A model generated the notes under the pieces. It saw nothing but the letters and a program-made list of their open reading frames with translations, was not told the DNA's origin and ran no database searches. Below are positions 46,783-59,050 of a DNA stretch of 64,000 bases, one piece after another; within the stretch, counting starts at the first letter, position 1; each line of letters starts with the position of its first letter. The DNA comes from Areca catechu (lineage: Eukaryota; Streptophyta; Magnoliopsida; Arecales; Arecaceae). The stretch is taken from contig CM038043.1 in assembly GCA_021397845.1 (NCBI GenBank), positions 128,942,013 to 129,006,012 of the forward strand. Direction: 5' to 3'. The translations under genes were made by a program, and so were the position numbers.

Positions 46783-47485
46783 GTAGAAGAAATACCCTTT
46801 GGTTTCTTTAGGATAACCAATAAACAGGCATCGATCAGACCTAGGACCAAGTTTATCTGAGTCTAAATGCTTTACATAAGCCGGACAACCCTAGACCCGA
46901 AGGTGTGAGATTGAGGGCTTACGTCTAGTCCACATCTCATATGGAGGGGAGACAACAGACTTACTCAGAACATTATTTAACAAGTGACAAGCTATCTCAA
47001 GTGCATATCCCCAAAAGGATAGCGGCAGAGTTGCAAAGCCCATCATGGATCGAACCATCTCCAACAGAGTTCGATTCCTCCTTTCGGATACACCATTCAA
47101 CTGTGGTGTTCCTAGAGGAGTCCACTGAGAGAGAATCCCATTCTCCTCAAGGTATGTCAAAAACTCACCAAATAGGTATTCACCGTCTCGATCAGATCAA
47201 AGGGTTTTAATACTTTTTCCAATTTGTTTCTCTACTTCATTACGATATCGTTTGAACATTTCAAACGACTCAGATTTATGTCTCATCAAAAAGACATAAC
47301 CAAATCTTGAAAGGTAGTCTGTAAACGTAATGAAATATCTGTATCCACCTTTGGCACTAACTATCATGGATCCGTATACATCAGTATGTATGAGACTCAG
47401 AAGTTCTGTAGCTCGTTCACCTTTTCCAGTAAAAGGTGACTTGGACATTTTACCAAGTAAACAAGATTCACAAGTAGGTAGTGAT
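46783..47485 (-). pseudogene. Element E integrase core
   Basis: 47197-47448 has ELLSLIHTDVYGSM (first aspartate), GGYRYFITFTDYLSRFGYVF and RNEVEKQIGKSIKTL. A TGA in place of Arg follows, then in the same frame SDRDGEYLFGEFL and 46891-47160 with GTPQLNGVSERRNRTLLEMV (glutamate) and YALEIACHLLN. So D, D and E are all present. It ends in the post-core PYEMWTRRKPSISHLRV; a stop at about 46888 separates it from the linker. Confidence 0.9.
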
Positions 47486-48040
47486 TCTTAATCACTAACC
47501 TTGAGGAGGCCTTCTCCTCGCATCTTATTTATCCTATTTTGGTTTACATGACCTAGCCTACAGTGCCAAAGATACAGATTGCCGACATTTTCTAACCTTG
47601 GGCGTTTGCTAGATGTGTACATTACACTAACAGGCCATGATAGTACATAAATGCCATTATTTAACTTAGCTTTCATTATCAAAGAGTTATTCAAAATAAC
47701 TTGGCAAATATCTCCTTTTATTGATAGTTCAAAACCACAATTGGCCAAAAGGCCTACAGAGATTATGCACATAATGAAACTAAGACAGTAATGACAGTCG
47801 ACTAACTCGACAGCACAGGACTCAAAGACAAGACTTAGAACTCCGATCGTCAGTACTGGAACATGACTTCCATTCCCAACGCTCAGGAATTATTCCCCAT
47901 CCTCGAATCTCCTGCTAACCTGCAGTCCCTATAACGAATTACAAACATGAATAGGACTACCGGTATCTAATATCCAGTTGGCAGTATCACAAATAGAGAA
48001 ATTACAAGATTTTATCATATAAATACATTGTCCAGCAGAC
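47486..48040 (-). pseudogene. Element E protease and GAG-pre-integrase
   Basis: NWILDTGSPIHVCNS (about 47940-47985) is the aspartic-protease site with DTG intact. A stop and frameshift follow. 47488-47772 gives YLWHCRLGHVNQNRINKMRG, the HHCC module of the integrase N-terminus. The next frame starts after a short broken CESCL stretch (about 47460-47490). Confidence 0.88.
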
Positions 48041-48878
48041 TGCTACTTTCCCTTCCTTGGCCTGTTCGGGTCTAGGGACGCTTGGTAAAGAGGACAATTC
48101 CTCTTCCAATGTCCTCGCTTTTTGTAGTAGAAGCACTCTACAGCAGATTGATCAGCTTTCAGTTTCCTGGTCTGACTCGGGCCAGGAGCATTAAGCACCT
48201 TCTTTCTTTTCCTTTTATTCTTCCCTTTCTTAAAGGGACGACGACCTCTAGAACCTCCCACTAAATTCACCACCCCCTTGTTCAGTTGGTAGTCTTTCTC
48301 GTAAGTCTGCAGTAATCCCATCAAACCATGATAATTAACTGCAGGCTTGTTCATTCTGTAATGGTCAGAAAGTCAAGATAGGAGGAGGGCAGAGAATTCA
48401 AGATCGCATCCTTGCCGAGCTGCTCGTACAAGGGACATCTGAGCTTGCCCATCTTTTCAATCAGCTCGATCATGTACAATACATGATCAGTGACAAAACC
48501 ACCATTCGGCATCTTGGCATTGTAGATGGCACAAGATACTTTGTACCGCTCTACATCATCCGGTGTGCTGAAAGATTCCTTCAACTTTTGAAGGATCTCA
48601 TCTGGTTGGGCCTCCTAAAACTTGCAACTGAACTCATCATTCATTACTACTAGCATAATGCATCGGACAGTAGTCCGATCAGAAACCCACTTCTGATAAG
48701 TGTCCCTGACCAAACTCCGAGCATTGGCAAAAGGGATTTCAGGTATCAGATCCATTATTACATAAAGAATCCGTTCATGCTTCAGGATAATCCTCAACTT
48801 TCGATACCAGCTATCGAAGTTGTGGCCCTTCAACTTCTTGTTATCGAGAAGTGACCGGAGCGAAAGATTTGAAGACAT
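48041..48878 (-). pseudogene. Element E Gag
   Basis: The ATG at 48878 gives SLRSLLDNKKLKGHNFDSWY and RILKHERILYV-like Tork Gag sequence. A TAG-type stop follows at about 48612, then in the same frame 48351-48584 with LKESFSTPDDVERYK and DHVLYMIELIEKMGKL. A frameshift at about 48352 leads to 48043-48354 with LMGLLQTYEKDYQLNKG, a basic stretch and the knuckle CFYYKKRGHWKRNC, whose second Cys is Tyr. About 280 residues in all, normal for the lineage. Confidence 0.9.
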
Positions 48879-50463
48879 CTGAAAGGAAAAACAAGACCAA
48901 ATTAAAGTATGAATTAATCAATTAACCAAAAGACTTGGACTTTAGTCTAAAGGTCTTTCTCACTAATTTTTCAGATTGGGAGCCTCTAACTCTAATCCAT
49001 GAAATCACTATTTCATAGTGGGTACTAAAATCCAATAGATCACGTATGAGCCCGACTATGGCCAGCTTACCCATACGTGCCTAAAGGTATGTTCACTAAC
49101 CAATTGCTTCCCTAAGCAACTTCCAGTAATTTATTTTGCCCTAGAGAGCACCCCAATCGGCCTAGGGGCCTCCTATTGCGGGTCTCAGGTTAGGTCCAAC
49201 CATTAACATGATAAATCCAATACTTCTAGCCAACGAATGACCAAGCCCGACTATGGCTGGCTCACCTGATCACCATTAAGAAGGTTGCACTGAACCATCA
49301 TCTATGAGAGAGCAATTCCAGTAACCTGATGCACACCCGTTCTATGGAACTGTCGATGAACACCAAGTTAAAGGATACATTACTAACCCACTTAATGGGA
49401 GGCTAAGACACTATCAACTCTTTGACTTAGTCTTTTTCAGGACCTAATAATTTTAGAGGATTTTAGGTTGTGAAAAAGAATAAGACAAGAACATTGATCA
49501 TCCTCCCACTGAACGAATCAGTTTTCAGGAGGGTTGAATCAATTCAACAATTGATCCATGGGCACCTACCGATCAGTCAGACTGATTAACCTGGGTGACA
49601 TGGGCTAACTCGAGTCAATGAGCTTTTCTAATCAGTTCTGGTCGACACGACTGGCCAGGTAGGTGAGATCATGGATGAGTATCCACCATTAACCATCTTT
49701 CCTAGACATCAACCAAGTTGGCCAGGAAAGAGGTAGCCTCATACAACCATGATCACAATGCCAAACCTACCTCGACACCAACCGGTTTATCAGACTCGAT
49801 CAGACTAGCCTAAAGACTCGGGCTTCACGGAGCCATTAATTAGATCCATTTTAGATGAATGGACTAACTTATCTAACTATTAGATAGTTCTAAAAGAAGG
49901 ACCTTAATCAACTTTTGATTAGTCTTCTTATTATCCAGTTCAACTAAATATAGGTCTAACCCAAAATATGGACCCAATTAGATAGCTAACCCAATTAACC
50001 CAATTGGCTTATTTAAATGATATTAGGTTTCATAAACCCTAAGATAACTTGTCATTTAATTAATCATATAATTCAAAATTGTTTGAATATAAGCTAATAT
50101 TTTAATTAAAATAATTTTAATTAAAACATGTAAAACTCCTTTTACATATCATTTCATGCATCATATCTAGTTTTATTCTTTTATAAATATTACATTACCA
50201 AAAAACAAATTTATAAGACATGCCAAATATGTATTTAAATTAAAACAATTTTAATTCTTTTGATTTCCTTAAAGGATCCTTCTGAAGAGGCCAACACAGA
50301 TGAACCGCATCGTGCCAAAGACACACGGTCACGGTGAAGGTCTCAACTAGGTTCCTAAAAGTACTCCTAATCATACCCTATGATTAAGATACATATACAT
50401 ATCTATAGATTAAATATTTTAATCAACTATACATGCAATCAAGATAAGTTACACTTGAACCTT
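48879..50463 (-). other. Element E leader between PBS and gag
   Basis: 1.6 kb without recognisable coding. It is unusually long for a Copia leader and is shared in kind with element G. No conserved small gene is evident. Confidence 0.65.
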
Positions 50464-50475
50464 GCTCTGATACCA
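50464..50475 (-). other. Element E primer-binding site
   Basis: The minus strand reads TGGTATCAGAGC one base from the 5' LTR, a perfect match to the tRNA-iMet-complementary motif. Confidence 0.95.
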
Positions 50476-50476
50476 C

Positions 50477-52740
50477 TAAAAGCAAAAACGGGTTGCCAGT
50501 GCCTACACTAAGCATGAAACAGTGCAAGGAGCATGTATGTATTTTAAAATAATTTTAAGATAGCAACGAAAATAACCTACTCCGCACAGGATCTAACATT
50601 TTCAAGATGCATGTACAGGCAAAAGAAGGCATGAAATGGGCATGTAATATTTATAAACAATTTAATAAACTTAGATCTAGGCATGCATGAAAAATAAAAA
50701 CATAAATTTTACCTTATTCCTGCTTGGAATAAAGCAGGGATAACTACTGGAATAGCTGGAATATCTGGAATAACCTTATTCTAGTCTTCTTCTTCCGGCA
50801 ACCGTTTGGAATGATTCTCTTCCTCTCTTCCAAGTGCAGCAAACCCAAACCAAAAATGGGAATCTTTTGGTCTCTCCTCCTGCAACAACAGCAAGGCAAA
50901 TTCTTGATAGAGCTTGCTTCAAAAGAGAGCTTTTGGATCGATCTACCAACAACGTTGAAGTCTCCTTCACCCAGAAATTTCAGAATAGGAATTCTGCAAC
51001 CAAAACAGAGCAAACAAAATAGCAGCTATGGAGGTAGATTCGGCTCACAAGTGCTCAAGAGAACACCCTCTAGAGGGGGGACATGCCTGGGCTTCCTCTG
51101 ATCTGGCTTCTCACACGATGCTAGTCACCGGAAAGCTCTTGAAACGGTGAGAGGGGAGGAAGGAAAATAGAACACTATATTCTGTAATTTGTTTTCTCCA
51201 AAACAAAGTTTCTTCCACCGATTGAGCACCAACAAAAACAGGGAATCAAATAATTGTTTCACTCCCAATCTCTCAACATATGCCCAGGCCCAAAAACCCT
51301 GGTGGAAAGGATGGTGGAAGCTTTCTAAAGAAGAACTCTCTATGAATTTTTCATCGCCCAGAAATTTATTCAGCGAGAAACATGAAACCAGTCATTTTGG
51401 GAGTTGAGAAGACCTGCTGGGAATTCGATAGGCCACCAGGTATGAGAACGAATCAAATTCATTATCAATGAAGCAATGAAGAGCCTTAAAACACCGGTTT
51501 AATTCCAGCCAAAAATCGAGTGAAATGAGAGAGGAAAAGACTAATGTTCGCCCAAGCCTTTTTACCGTGTTGATTGGTTATTACCGTGTTGATGGGTTAA
51601 AACCGGTTCACAATTGGTTCAAAAAATTCCAAACCGGTTCTAAACCTGTTCACAAAATAATTAGATCAAAATCTAATTTAAAAAAGGCTTGGTCAAGTCC
51701 TAGTTACCCAGGAACAATTCCTGGTGGACTCGAACAATTTTGATCGACCTAAAACCAGGTCAATCCAATGTGTGCTCAATCAAACTGTTACCGAAATGAT
51801 TCCTAATCATAAATCGGTACATGGATCAGGGAGAAATCCTCTATGGCGTGTGATCTCATAGGTCCAAATCTAGGCGGTAGCACTGGAACAATTCCAGTAC
51901 CAGCATAAGATACCATCTAATAATGGGTCCCGGCATTCGGATAGGTCGAAGATGCGAGAGCAATCAATCGAACCTCAGGCATACAGTTATCGTATAATTC
52001 ATCCATTTGACCTCCAATACTCAGGATGACTTAGGGTTAGACTGCCAACCCTAGCTGAGTCAATCCATAACATGTCTCAACCTCACAAGTCCAGTGACTC
52101 CTCACTAGGACTATCTCAGTCGAGGATTTGCTAAATTGAGACACTGTGAGACATTCAATCCAAACTATTTGGACAGATCAATTCCATCTTGGTCCACCAT
52201 TGCTCCATAAGTACTTGCCTGTACCCAGAAACCTTCCGTCACCAGATTAGAAATCTGGGTAGTCCGGTACCAAAGCATAAGGAGTTGCTTGCAAGCTACC
52301 ATGATGATCTTAGGTCGGAGGGACACATATACCCATATCCAATCATGAGTATCCCTTTGGCAGAAAAAGGGACTACATGGAGTCACGTTTAATGAGATAT
52401 CATATATCCCACTTGCAGATCACATCAGTGTCACCACACTCCTTTGGTCAAAAAGACAACCAGACGATGTGAACCACAACAACCTACACTTGATACATTG
52501 CTGTCCAGTACAATGTATCATTTGGTCATGAACCTGGTTTAAGGACCACTCGATATATCCTTTCTATATCGAAGTCAATGTAGTCCTAAGGACTTCATCA
52601 CATGAAAAAGAGTTCATTATAGGAAAAGTCAGAATATGATGAGCTGCCAAAATAATATTTATTAATTCATACAAAGAGTACAATACTCAGCTCAATCGCC
52701 TACAGCCTAGGCGATTGGCTTTGGGACATAATTTCCAACA
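50477..52740 (-). repeat. Element E 5' LTR
   Basis: 2264 bp; ends TAAAAGC (CA to TA change at the inner end) and TTTCCAACA. It is the promoter-bearing copy; no clear TATA box could be picked by eye. Confidence 0.95.
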
Positions 52741-52745
52741 CTTCT

Positions 52746-53090
52746 TTCCTTTTAGGATGACCAAATAACACTACCTGGCCAAAACCTGGTCTCGTCGTAC
52801 TTCACCCACTCCCTGGATGGTTGGAAACTTCATCAGCAAATGATAGATGGAGACAATGCCACGAAGAGTATTCAAGCTTGGTCTTCCTAGGATGATGTTG
52901 TATGTTGAGGAAACTTTTACCACTAGGAAGCTCGGCATTACAGTTGCTTGCCTTGGGGCTTGGCTTGCTATCACAGGTAGGGTAATCATACCTTCCACAG
53001 AGATGGTGTCTCTTGAGAATCCCATCAATAGAGAACTTATCTTTTACAGATGGTCTCTTGAGAGATTCATTCTAGTGAAAGCATAATAAA
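52746..53090 (-). pseudogene. Element F protease
   Basis: The frame at 52771-53028 has GFSRDTISVEGMITLPV, FLVVKVSSTYNIILGRPSLN, LRGIVSIYHLLMKFPT. This is the second half of a Gypsy (Tat-type) retropepsin: YNxILGRPxLN and the flap-to-end region. The DxG half lies upstream near 53090-53250 and is degraded. Element E separates it from RT at 42660. Confidence 0.85.
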
Positions 53091-53399
53091 AAAAGATGTC
53101 TTCGGAGCTTTTATTGTAAATCAGAACATGGCATACACATGATGTGCAATAGTAAGAGAAACTACAATGACATCATTATGGAAGATTTGGATGCTTTCTA
53201 TATCAAAGTCAGAGAGATGATAACATCTTCCTATTTTCGTTGCTTAGCCCAAGGGATTCATAAACTGTGCAAGCATAAGCTCCTTCCACTGGTGAGGGTG
53301 CCCCCTTAGCAAACCATCCAGTAATGGTATTCATTGGATCGCTAGTGGGATGGTTATCCACGAGGGGTTTTATGATGAGCTGGGATTGATGACTAGAAG

Positions 53400-54560
53400 G
53401 CTCTATGCCTTTGGGTTGGTTGACATAAGTCCGTAGATAGCCTCAACGAACCAAGGCTTCAATCTCCTTCTTCAAGGTAAGGCAATCTTCAGTGTCGTGT
53501 CCGTACTCCCGATGAAAATAATAGTACTTGGTAAGGTCTTTCTTGTTTCTCTTGCTCATCTTCTCGAGCTAGTGGATAGTATCTTAGTTTTTTATCTCTA
53601 TCAAGATTTGCTTCCGGGAATTATTCAGCAGCGTGAACTCTTCATGGTAATGGTGAGGGCTCTTGGAATGGTGATGGGATTTGGCTTCATTGCTCTACCT
53701 CTTAGATTGGGAGGGGGGAGGGAGAGTTCTCTTGAGGGTACTTATGCTCTCCCTTCTCCTTCCTCTTTTCTTCAATATTTATGTACTTTTCAGAGCAGGA
53801 TAGTAGCTCTAAAAGATCCCGAGGGAACCTCTTGAAGAGAGAGTGGTAGAAGCCTCCCCTCAAATCCCTCTCATAAATTTTGACATCACAACTGTTGGCT
53901 CTAGGCCACGAACCTCTAATATGGCCGCTCTGAAGTGATCCATGAAGTTTCGGAGAGACTCTTCTTCCTTTTGTTGGATGGAGAAGAGGAAGTTGGAATT
54001 CTTCTCAGGCTTCCAGCTACTTTGAAACTGGGTGATGAACTTTCGGCTGAACTCTTCAAAGGAGTCAATGGAGTTCAGTGAGAGCCTGGTATACCAAGCA
54101 CCAACTATATTTCTGAAAGTGACTAGAAAGGACTTGCATATCAAGGCATTGGATGCCTCTTGCAGCATCATAAGAGTTTTAAAGCTCTCCAAGTGGCCAT
54201 AGGGATCGGTGGAGCTATCATAGGCCTCTATAGAGGGTGAGGGATAGGCTCCTCCATGATGGTCCGAGTGAAGGATGAATGCATGGTGAAGAGTGGCTCC
54301 CTGGCCGACGTCATCCGGTGTTGTCGGAGGGCCTCTAGGCAGTTGTCTACCTCGAGAAGCTTTTGGTCTTGCTCATCTCATCATCGGGCATGCCTTACCA
54401 GATGATAGTGCAATGGTTTCTTCGACGAAGAGTCTTGTAATGAAGAAGAAGAGTGAAATGGGGGAACCATGCTCCGGATTCTTATCTTGGCAACCTATTC
54501 AGTGGTAAGAGTGGTGAACATGACATGCCCCCAGGGTCTTGAAGGCTATGACAGATGACG
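53400..54560 (-). pseudogene. Element F Gag
   Basis: The frame at 53860-54192 is a Retrotrans_gag domain: ASNALICKSFLVTFRNIVGAWYTRL, SFEEFSRKFITQFQSSWKPE, SLRNFMDHFRAAILEV and MSKFMRGI. Downstream on the minus strand, 53400-53520 has FHREYGHDTEDCLTLKKEIE and a LVR..YLRTYV tail, the zinc-knuckle-like segment of Tat Gags (first Cys lost). Upstream, 54200-54560 is degraded N-terminal sequence. It forms capsid in active relatives; here it is broken. Confidence 0.85.
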
Positions 54561-56013
54561 AGGGGCCCACTCTAGACTACTAGCTAACTAAGGAGCCATC
54601 GAGGGCATTTTTGCTTTAGCAAAGTGGGTTGCACCATCCTGATCTGCCTCTCGAGCCAGAGAGGAAAATCTTGAAGGCTATTGCTTGATTGGCCAAGTCA
54701 GGGGTTGCTGCAGGGCCTGCACCATGATGGTGAGCAACTTGACTCGGAACAAAAGTGTATGGAACTTCTCTGTTGTGACCGGAGGAATAGCCAATGGCTT
54801 GCTAGCACCTTGGTATGGGAAAGTTTGGGGGTGATCCTCTAAGATCACCGGTCCCCTATGGGAGGAGTGATGGATCTTGCCATTGTTTTCTTTCTTGCAA
54901 TATTGACTCAAATAAAAGAGAAACTACAGGCCCTCTCAATAGTTATTTAGGCTAAAATCCCTTCCTTTAGTACTAATCTGTTACGGTTTTATTCGAGACT
55001 CGATGATATGGCCGGAGATAGCTGCTAATTCGGATAGCTTTGGGTTTTTCTCCATCAGGTGTGCACTCTAGAACCTATATAATGAAGAAGATATGGAAGT
55101 CCGGTCACAGGGACACAATGGGATAGTTCCTTATTGTAGACCCTTCGATGCCTAAATCAGTCTCATAATAGAAGCAAACAAAAGAAAGATGAAACTATAT
55201 CTTCTTCATAAATAGTATAGTAATACTAGAATAGCAAGGTGGAGTGGAAGTAGGCAAGGTAGTGAATATGCGTGTAGGCAAGGTAATGAATGCACCAGGT
55301 AGTTGTGGCAAGATGCAGGCAAGGCAAACGGAGGCCTAGGCAAGACAAGGTAGGGCTTAGACGAGGCAAAATGAAGCTTGGATGAGGTAAGGTGGTCCTA
55401 GCCGATACCCCAAGCAGAGCTTCGGGGCTTTCGAGTGACTCCAGGAAGACTACTGAGTTTCTAGAGGGCTGAGGATGCTTAGGGATCCTTGCCTAGGGAA
55501 AGCCCTCGTGGAAAAGGAACTTTCCAGTAAAGCTTTTAGAGGAGGACTATCCTAGAAGAGCTTCAGAGAGTCTTCTTCTTGAGAAGCCCTTACTTGGAGG
55601 ATCCGGAAAATAAATTTATAGATGAGGTATATAGAGGACTTGCACCTATGAGAGCATACAATGCATGAAGAGGTGGTTGGCACATCGTTGTAGAGCACGT
55701 CCCTAGAAGAGTGGCTGAAGATGGCACGAAGCTCGTCTACATGGTAGGCATACTTCCATAGGGATACCTGTATTAATGGATAGTGGTTGGCATCAGGGAC
55801 TCATAGTGCAAGGTCACCTACCTTATGCATGAAGAGGGTACTCCGGGTGCCCTTGTATGATGACTGGAACTGTGTTGAAATATGAGTTTGCTTACTACAC
55901 TGAACTGGTAGGTCGGATAGTCCGAGCTGGTGGGTAGAATGGCCTTGAGTTGAGCTGGTAGATCGGTGAGCAATGTGGAGTCGACATAGATATGATTATT
56001 TTTGGATGCATCA
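54561..56013 (-). repeat. Element F 5' leader and 5' LTR (inner border not resolved)
   Basis: The outer LTR end is TTGGATGCATCA at 56013 (minus strand TGATGCATCC), like the J LTR end at 59477. Segments around 55700-55870 match J (GCAAGGTCACCTACC, then TAGGTCGGxxxGT). I could not find the PBS, so the border between leader and LTR, probably between 54900 and 55100, is open. 55240-55400 has repeats of GTAGGCAAGG and GGCAAGGC. Confidence 0.55.
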
Positions 56014-56600
56014 AGAATATTTTAAAATTTTAATTTTATATTATTAATAATCTAATTATCATACTAAATAAGTAAATTAAAATTTTTTAGATTAAATATA
56101 GTAATTAATATAATTCACAATCTTGACAGATTATGCACAAAATGCTAAGAAGGATAATAGAAATTTCTGTAAAATTTTTCCTCCCGAGAAATATTAAGTT
56201 TTTGCCTTCCTTAATTTTATGAATAGTGCTTTTTTTATTCAAAAAAATATAAAAGGATAGATTTTGATGTAATTATTTTTATAGTCTCCATCTTGTCAAA
56301 TAACGTTAATCCGAGGTACTTCTCGACAAGTAGGAAGGTGTTTTTTTTTTTTTTTTTTTAACTTTTGATCTATTTGTTTAGATTTTCACTATTTTTTTTT
56401 ATCAAATGATGAGCAGTGACCGATGAAATGGAAACGAGAAGGAAACCTATTTCTCACTTATGCCAACTGTTTCAAATTTTAGGATTAATTTTGAATTTAA
56501 TCCCGTAAGATCATTACTCAAATCCAAGATTTATCTCATCACCAATCAGGCTACTGTCTCAGCGGTGCAGGAGGGTACATTTTATAAGTAGATCACACTC
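56014..56600. other. Non-repetitive AT-rich stretch
   Basis: No retroelement motif or gene found. A run of about 20 T is at 56341-56360. It might be upstream sequence of the gene fragment at 56850. Confidence 0.5.
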
Positions 56601-56621
56601 ACCTGTAATTGGACGGTAGAA

Positions 56622-56853
56622 CCACACGTTACCCGGAATATACCTTTTGGTCAAGATTTCCTGAACCCTTGCCCCTTCTTCTCTCTCGCGCGCGAGGTCG
56701 AAGAGAACAGGATAAAAGATCGATCGATGATCAACCACACGTTAGCCGGAATATACCTTTTGGTCAAGATTTCCTGAATCCTTGCTCCTTCGACAGCTTT
56801 CTTCTCTCTCGCGCGCGAGGTCGAAGAGAACAGAATAAAAGATCGATCGATGA
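56622..56853. repeat. 113-bp tandem repeat, two copies
   Basis: CCACACGTTA(C/G)CCGGAATATAC starts at 56622 and 56735. Both copies include TCTCTCGCGCGCGAGG and GATCGATCGATGAT. The second copy has a short extra piece (CTCCTTCGACAGC). It sits in the putative 5' UTR of the following gene fragment. Confidence 0.85.
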
Positions 56854-57147
56854 TGCCACGGAGAACAGCGGGGCGAAGCCCTTCCATTCCTCCCTCTTCC
56901 TCGGCTCATCCGCCCCAACCAGCGGACGAGGAACAGGAAACCGCTCTCGCCATCTCCGATCAGAGGACTCTCTACCTCGTCTGCAACCCTAAAACCTGAC
57001 CCTAGCCCTCTCTTTCTATTCTCAACTTATTCTTCTCTTTCTCCTCTTCACAATCCTTTTGTAGGTCAATATCTTCATCGGTAACGCCGCACGCTTCCTC
57101 AACAACTTCGCCGACCTCTGTCAGGACAAGCTCGCCGACGTCCACAG
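56850..57147 (+). pseudogene. Putative host gene fragment: two exons of a short coiled-coil protein
   Basis: The ATG at 56850 opens MMPRRTAGRSPSIPPSSS to ...AISDQRTLYL (43 codons, to 56978). An 86-bp intron-like segment (GT at 56979, TTTTGTAG at 57057-57064) is followed in phase by VNIFIGNAARFLNNFADLCQ, DKLADVHR, ending at AG|GTACTC (57147). GC-rich codon choice, spliceable signals and the absence of retroelement motifs suggest host origin. The second exon resembles the N-terminal helix of CCDC53/WASHC3-type proteins (xFLNxFxxxCxEKLAD); that is a weak, memory-based match. I found no further exons before the next transposon, so it is incomplete or truncated. Confidence 0.4.
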
Positions 57148-58200
57148 GTACTCACTCCAGTTTTTCTCTCCTTCTCACCCTTTGATCGATTCAACCTTCT
57201 CTTCGTAATGTTGTACAGCGATAATTTCTAAAATCCCTTTGGTACCGAGAATTGGAATCACTGCAGTCGTATAAGACAGGTCTAGTTCTCTCTGTACACG
57301 GTTTTTGGTTAAATTGTGAACTAATGGAGGGATAAGATTAGGTTTTTCGGTGCAAAGTGACTCAGTGGGGCTAAAACAATCCAGGGGTGCGTTTCCTATC
57401 AAGTTATTATGAAATAAGAATAATCGTTATCAGTTCGTAATGTGATTTTGATAGAATTCATGAACGGGTACAAAAGTATGAATTTTAGGAACCCATGCCT
57501 GTGAAAAGAGGAGTCCTGTGGATGCCTTTTCTTATTAAAATTTTCCCTTTTATTTTGCTTCTTCCTTTCTCTTGTTAATTTTTACTCGGAGGATGTTTTT
57601 CCCCTTGATTCTAATGAAGTATGATTTTTTAGCTTTTTCCATGCTAGCTTGAACTGACACTCTGACCATAGTGATGTGTAATGAATGTTGGTGGTGGACC
57701 TATGAATTGTAAAGTGCCTGCAGCGATCATTCACCTTAAGCCCTTATCTCTTCATACTTGTCATTGATCTATTGACTGCAAAATGATTAGCTCAGGCCAC
57801 TATTTTGTATGACAGGACATGATGATGAATTCTATATGACAATGATATAGTTGGCAGTGTTTTATGGTTCAAAATGTTGGGAATTGAAGGAGGTTTTGTC
57901 ACATAAAATTAGCCTTTTCAAGTGAAGATTACATTAGTGGATAAAATAGCCAATTTCTTACATATATGTAGAATAACATCCTTAATGGATTGTGGATTAT
58001 CACAAAAGCATTCTCTAACTAAATATTATAACATGAACATTGATAAGGCCCATCACTAAATCATTATTCAAATCTATAAACAATAGATAATACTCTATGC
58101 CAATGCTTTAAAACTCAGACTATTCATGGAAATAGTTTAGTGATTACTGAAGTTAGCTGGAAATGAATAGTGACATCATCATGATAATATACATACATAT
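57148..58200. other. Region following the gene fragment, no gene recognised
   Basis: AT-rich with intron-like composition. It could be a long intron of the gene at 56850, but no third exon was found. No LTR or transposon motifs were recognised. Confidence 0.4.
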
Positions 58201-59050
58201 TATGAAACCTGGCCCAACTGGGCCATTTTGGGTTGAAGTCGGTAGTCCCAACTGGCTTCTACCCAAAACATGAAGAAAAGGGGGGAGAGAGTTGGAACAG
58301 AGGATCAGATCGCGATCTCTCTCTCGAGCATATTTGCCTTGGGATGAGGCCATGGAGGAGTGGCCGGCATGGACTCTTCGAGAGCGGTATGAACAGCCAT
58401 CAGCCATTGAAGCCGCTGCAACGATCGGCGTTATCCATTGTTGAGCCAACATTATCCCCATTTGAATCCCTTACAAAGTCTCTCTAAATCTCCTTGATTG
58501 TTAACAATTGATCACCATCAAGTCTTCTCCCTCCCTTCCTCCCTCCTCTTTGGTGGTTGCCGTATCGCCATGGCTGAGCTGCAACACCCAAAGCCTCACT
58601 ATCCCTAAAATCCATCGATTGGCCCTGCTTTTTTGGTTTCAAGATCCATCACCTCTCTTCCACCGAAAAATTGCCCCCATCGGTCAAGATTCAATGGCCC
58701 TTGTTATTGCAGGTGAGCATCCTTCCCTCACTCTCTTCTATTTCCCCTCGAATGGAGCTCGATTCCTTTGAGTTTCAGCCAAGCAAGTATCCTATTTGAT
58801 GGGATTTTCTTTGGATTTGGCCATTTCCGTTGGCCACTACCATCGTCGGCTGCCTTGGTTGACTGTGGCCCACCCCGCCACCACAATCTAGTGACCACCA
58901 AGCCTCCTTTCTTCTTCTTCCTTCCTCTTCCTTCTCTTCCTTCCTCTCGATTTCTATCCTCTTCCAATTCCCTCCTTCCCATTATTATACTAATTATTTA
59001 ATTTCTATACTTTCATGCTTAGTAATTCCTCTTCTTGGATTTGTGCACCA
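58201..59050. other. Unclassified GC-richer block
   Basis: Short frames on both strands (58153-58461, 58508-58771, 58728-59001) show no known domain. CT-rich stretches (58510-58550, 58905-58985) and the change in composition suggest repeat DNA, perhaps an LTR or a leader, but no ends could be found. Confidence 0.35.

Larger units (their letters stand above)
42666..52740 (-). mobile_element. Element E: nearly complete Tork-like Copia retrotransposon (10.1 kb)
   Basis: Two LTRs (42666-44920 and 50477-52740), PBS, gag, PR, IN, RT, RNase H and PPT are all present in Copia order on the minus strand, and the 5-bp duplication CTTCT flanks it (42661-42665 and 52741-52745). LTRs differ at up to about 9 per 100 in the piece I compared, nearly all transitions. 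The polyprotein has a few stops and frameshifts (CGA-to-TGA, CAG-to-TAG). It is the best-preserved element here. Confidence 0.95.
38675..56013 (-). mobile_element. Element F: Tat-lineage Ty3/Gypsy retrotransposon, interrupted by E
   Basis: On the minus strand: 5' LTR (to 56013), gag (about 53400-54560), protease (52771-53028), [element E 42666-52745], RT (about 41200-42660), RNase H (40705-40962), integrase (38870-40400). PR-RT-RH-IN order is Gypsy. RNase H of the 'NNEIEYKALLAGLRLAYELG' kind and a gag like that of Ogre/Tat elements point to Tat. Its 3' end was displaced by G and I; a 150-bp piece remains at 16318-16468. Confidence 0.8.

Noticed and set aside
56341..56360. Poly-T run as the tail of a processed retrogene or SINE on the minus strand
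   Set aside because: No target duplication or recognisable retrogene body was found to its right.
58153..59001. Short frames on both strands as genes
   Set aside because: No domain, overlapping on both strands, CT-rich composition.
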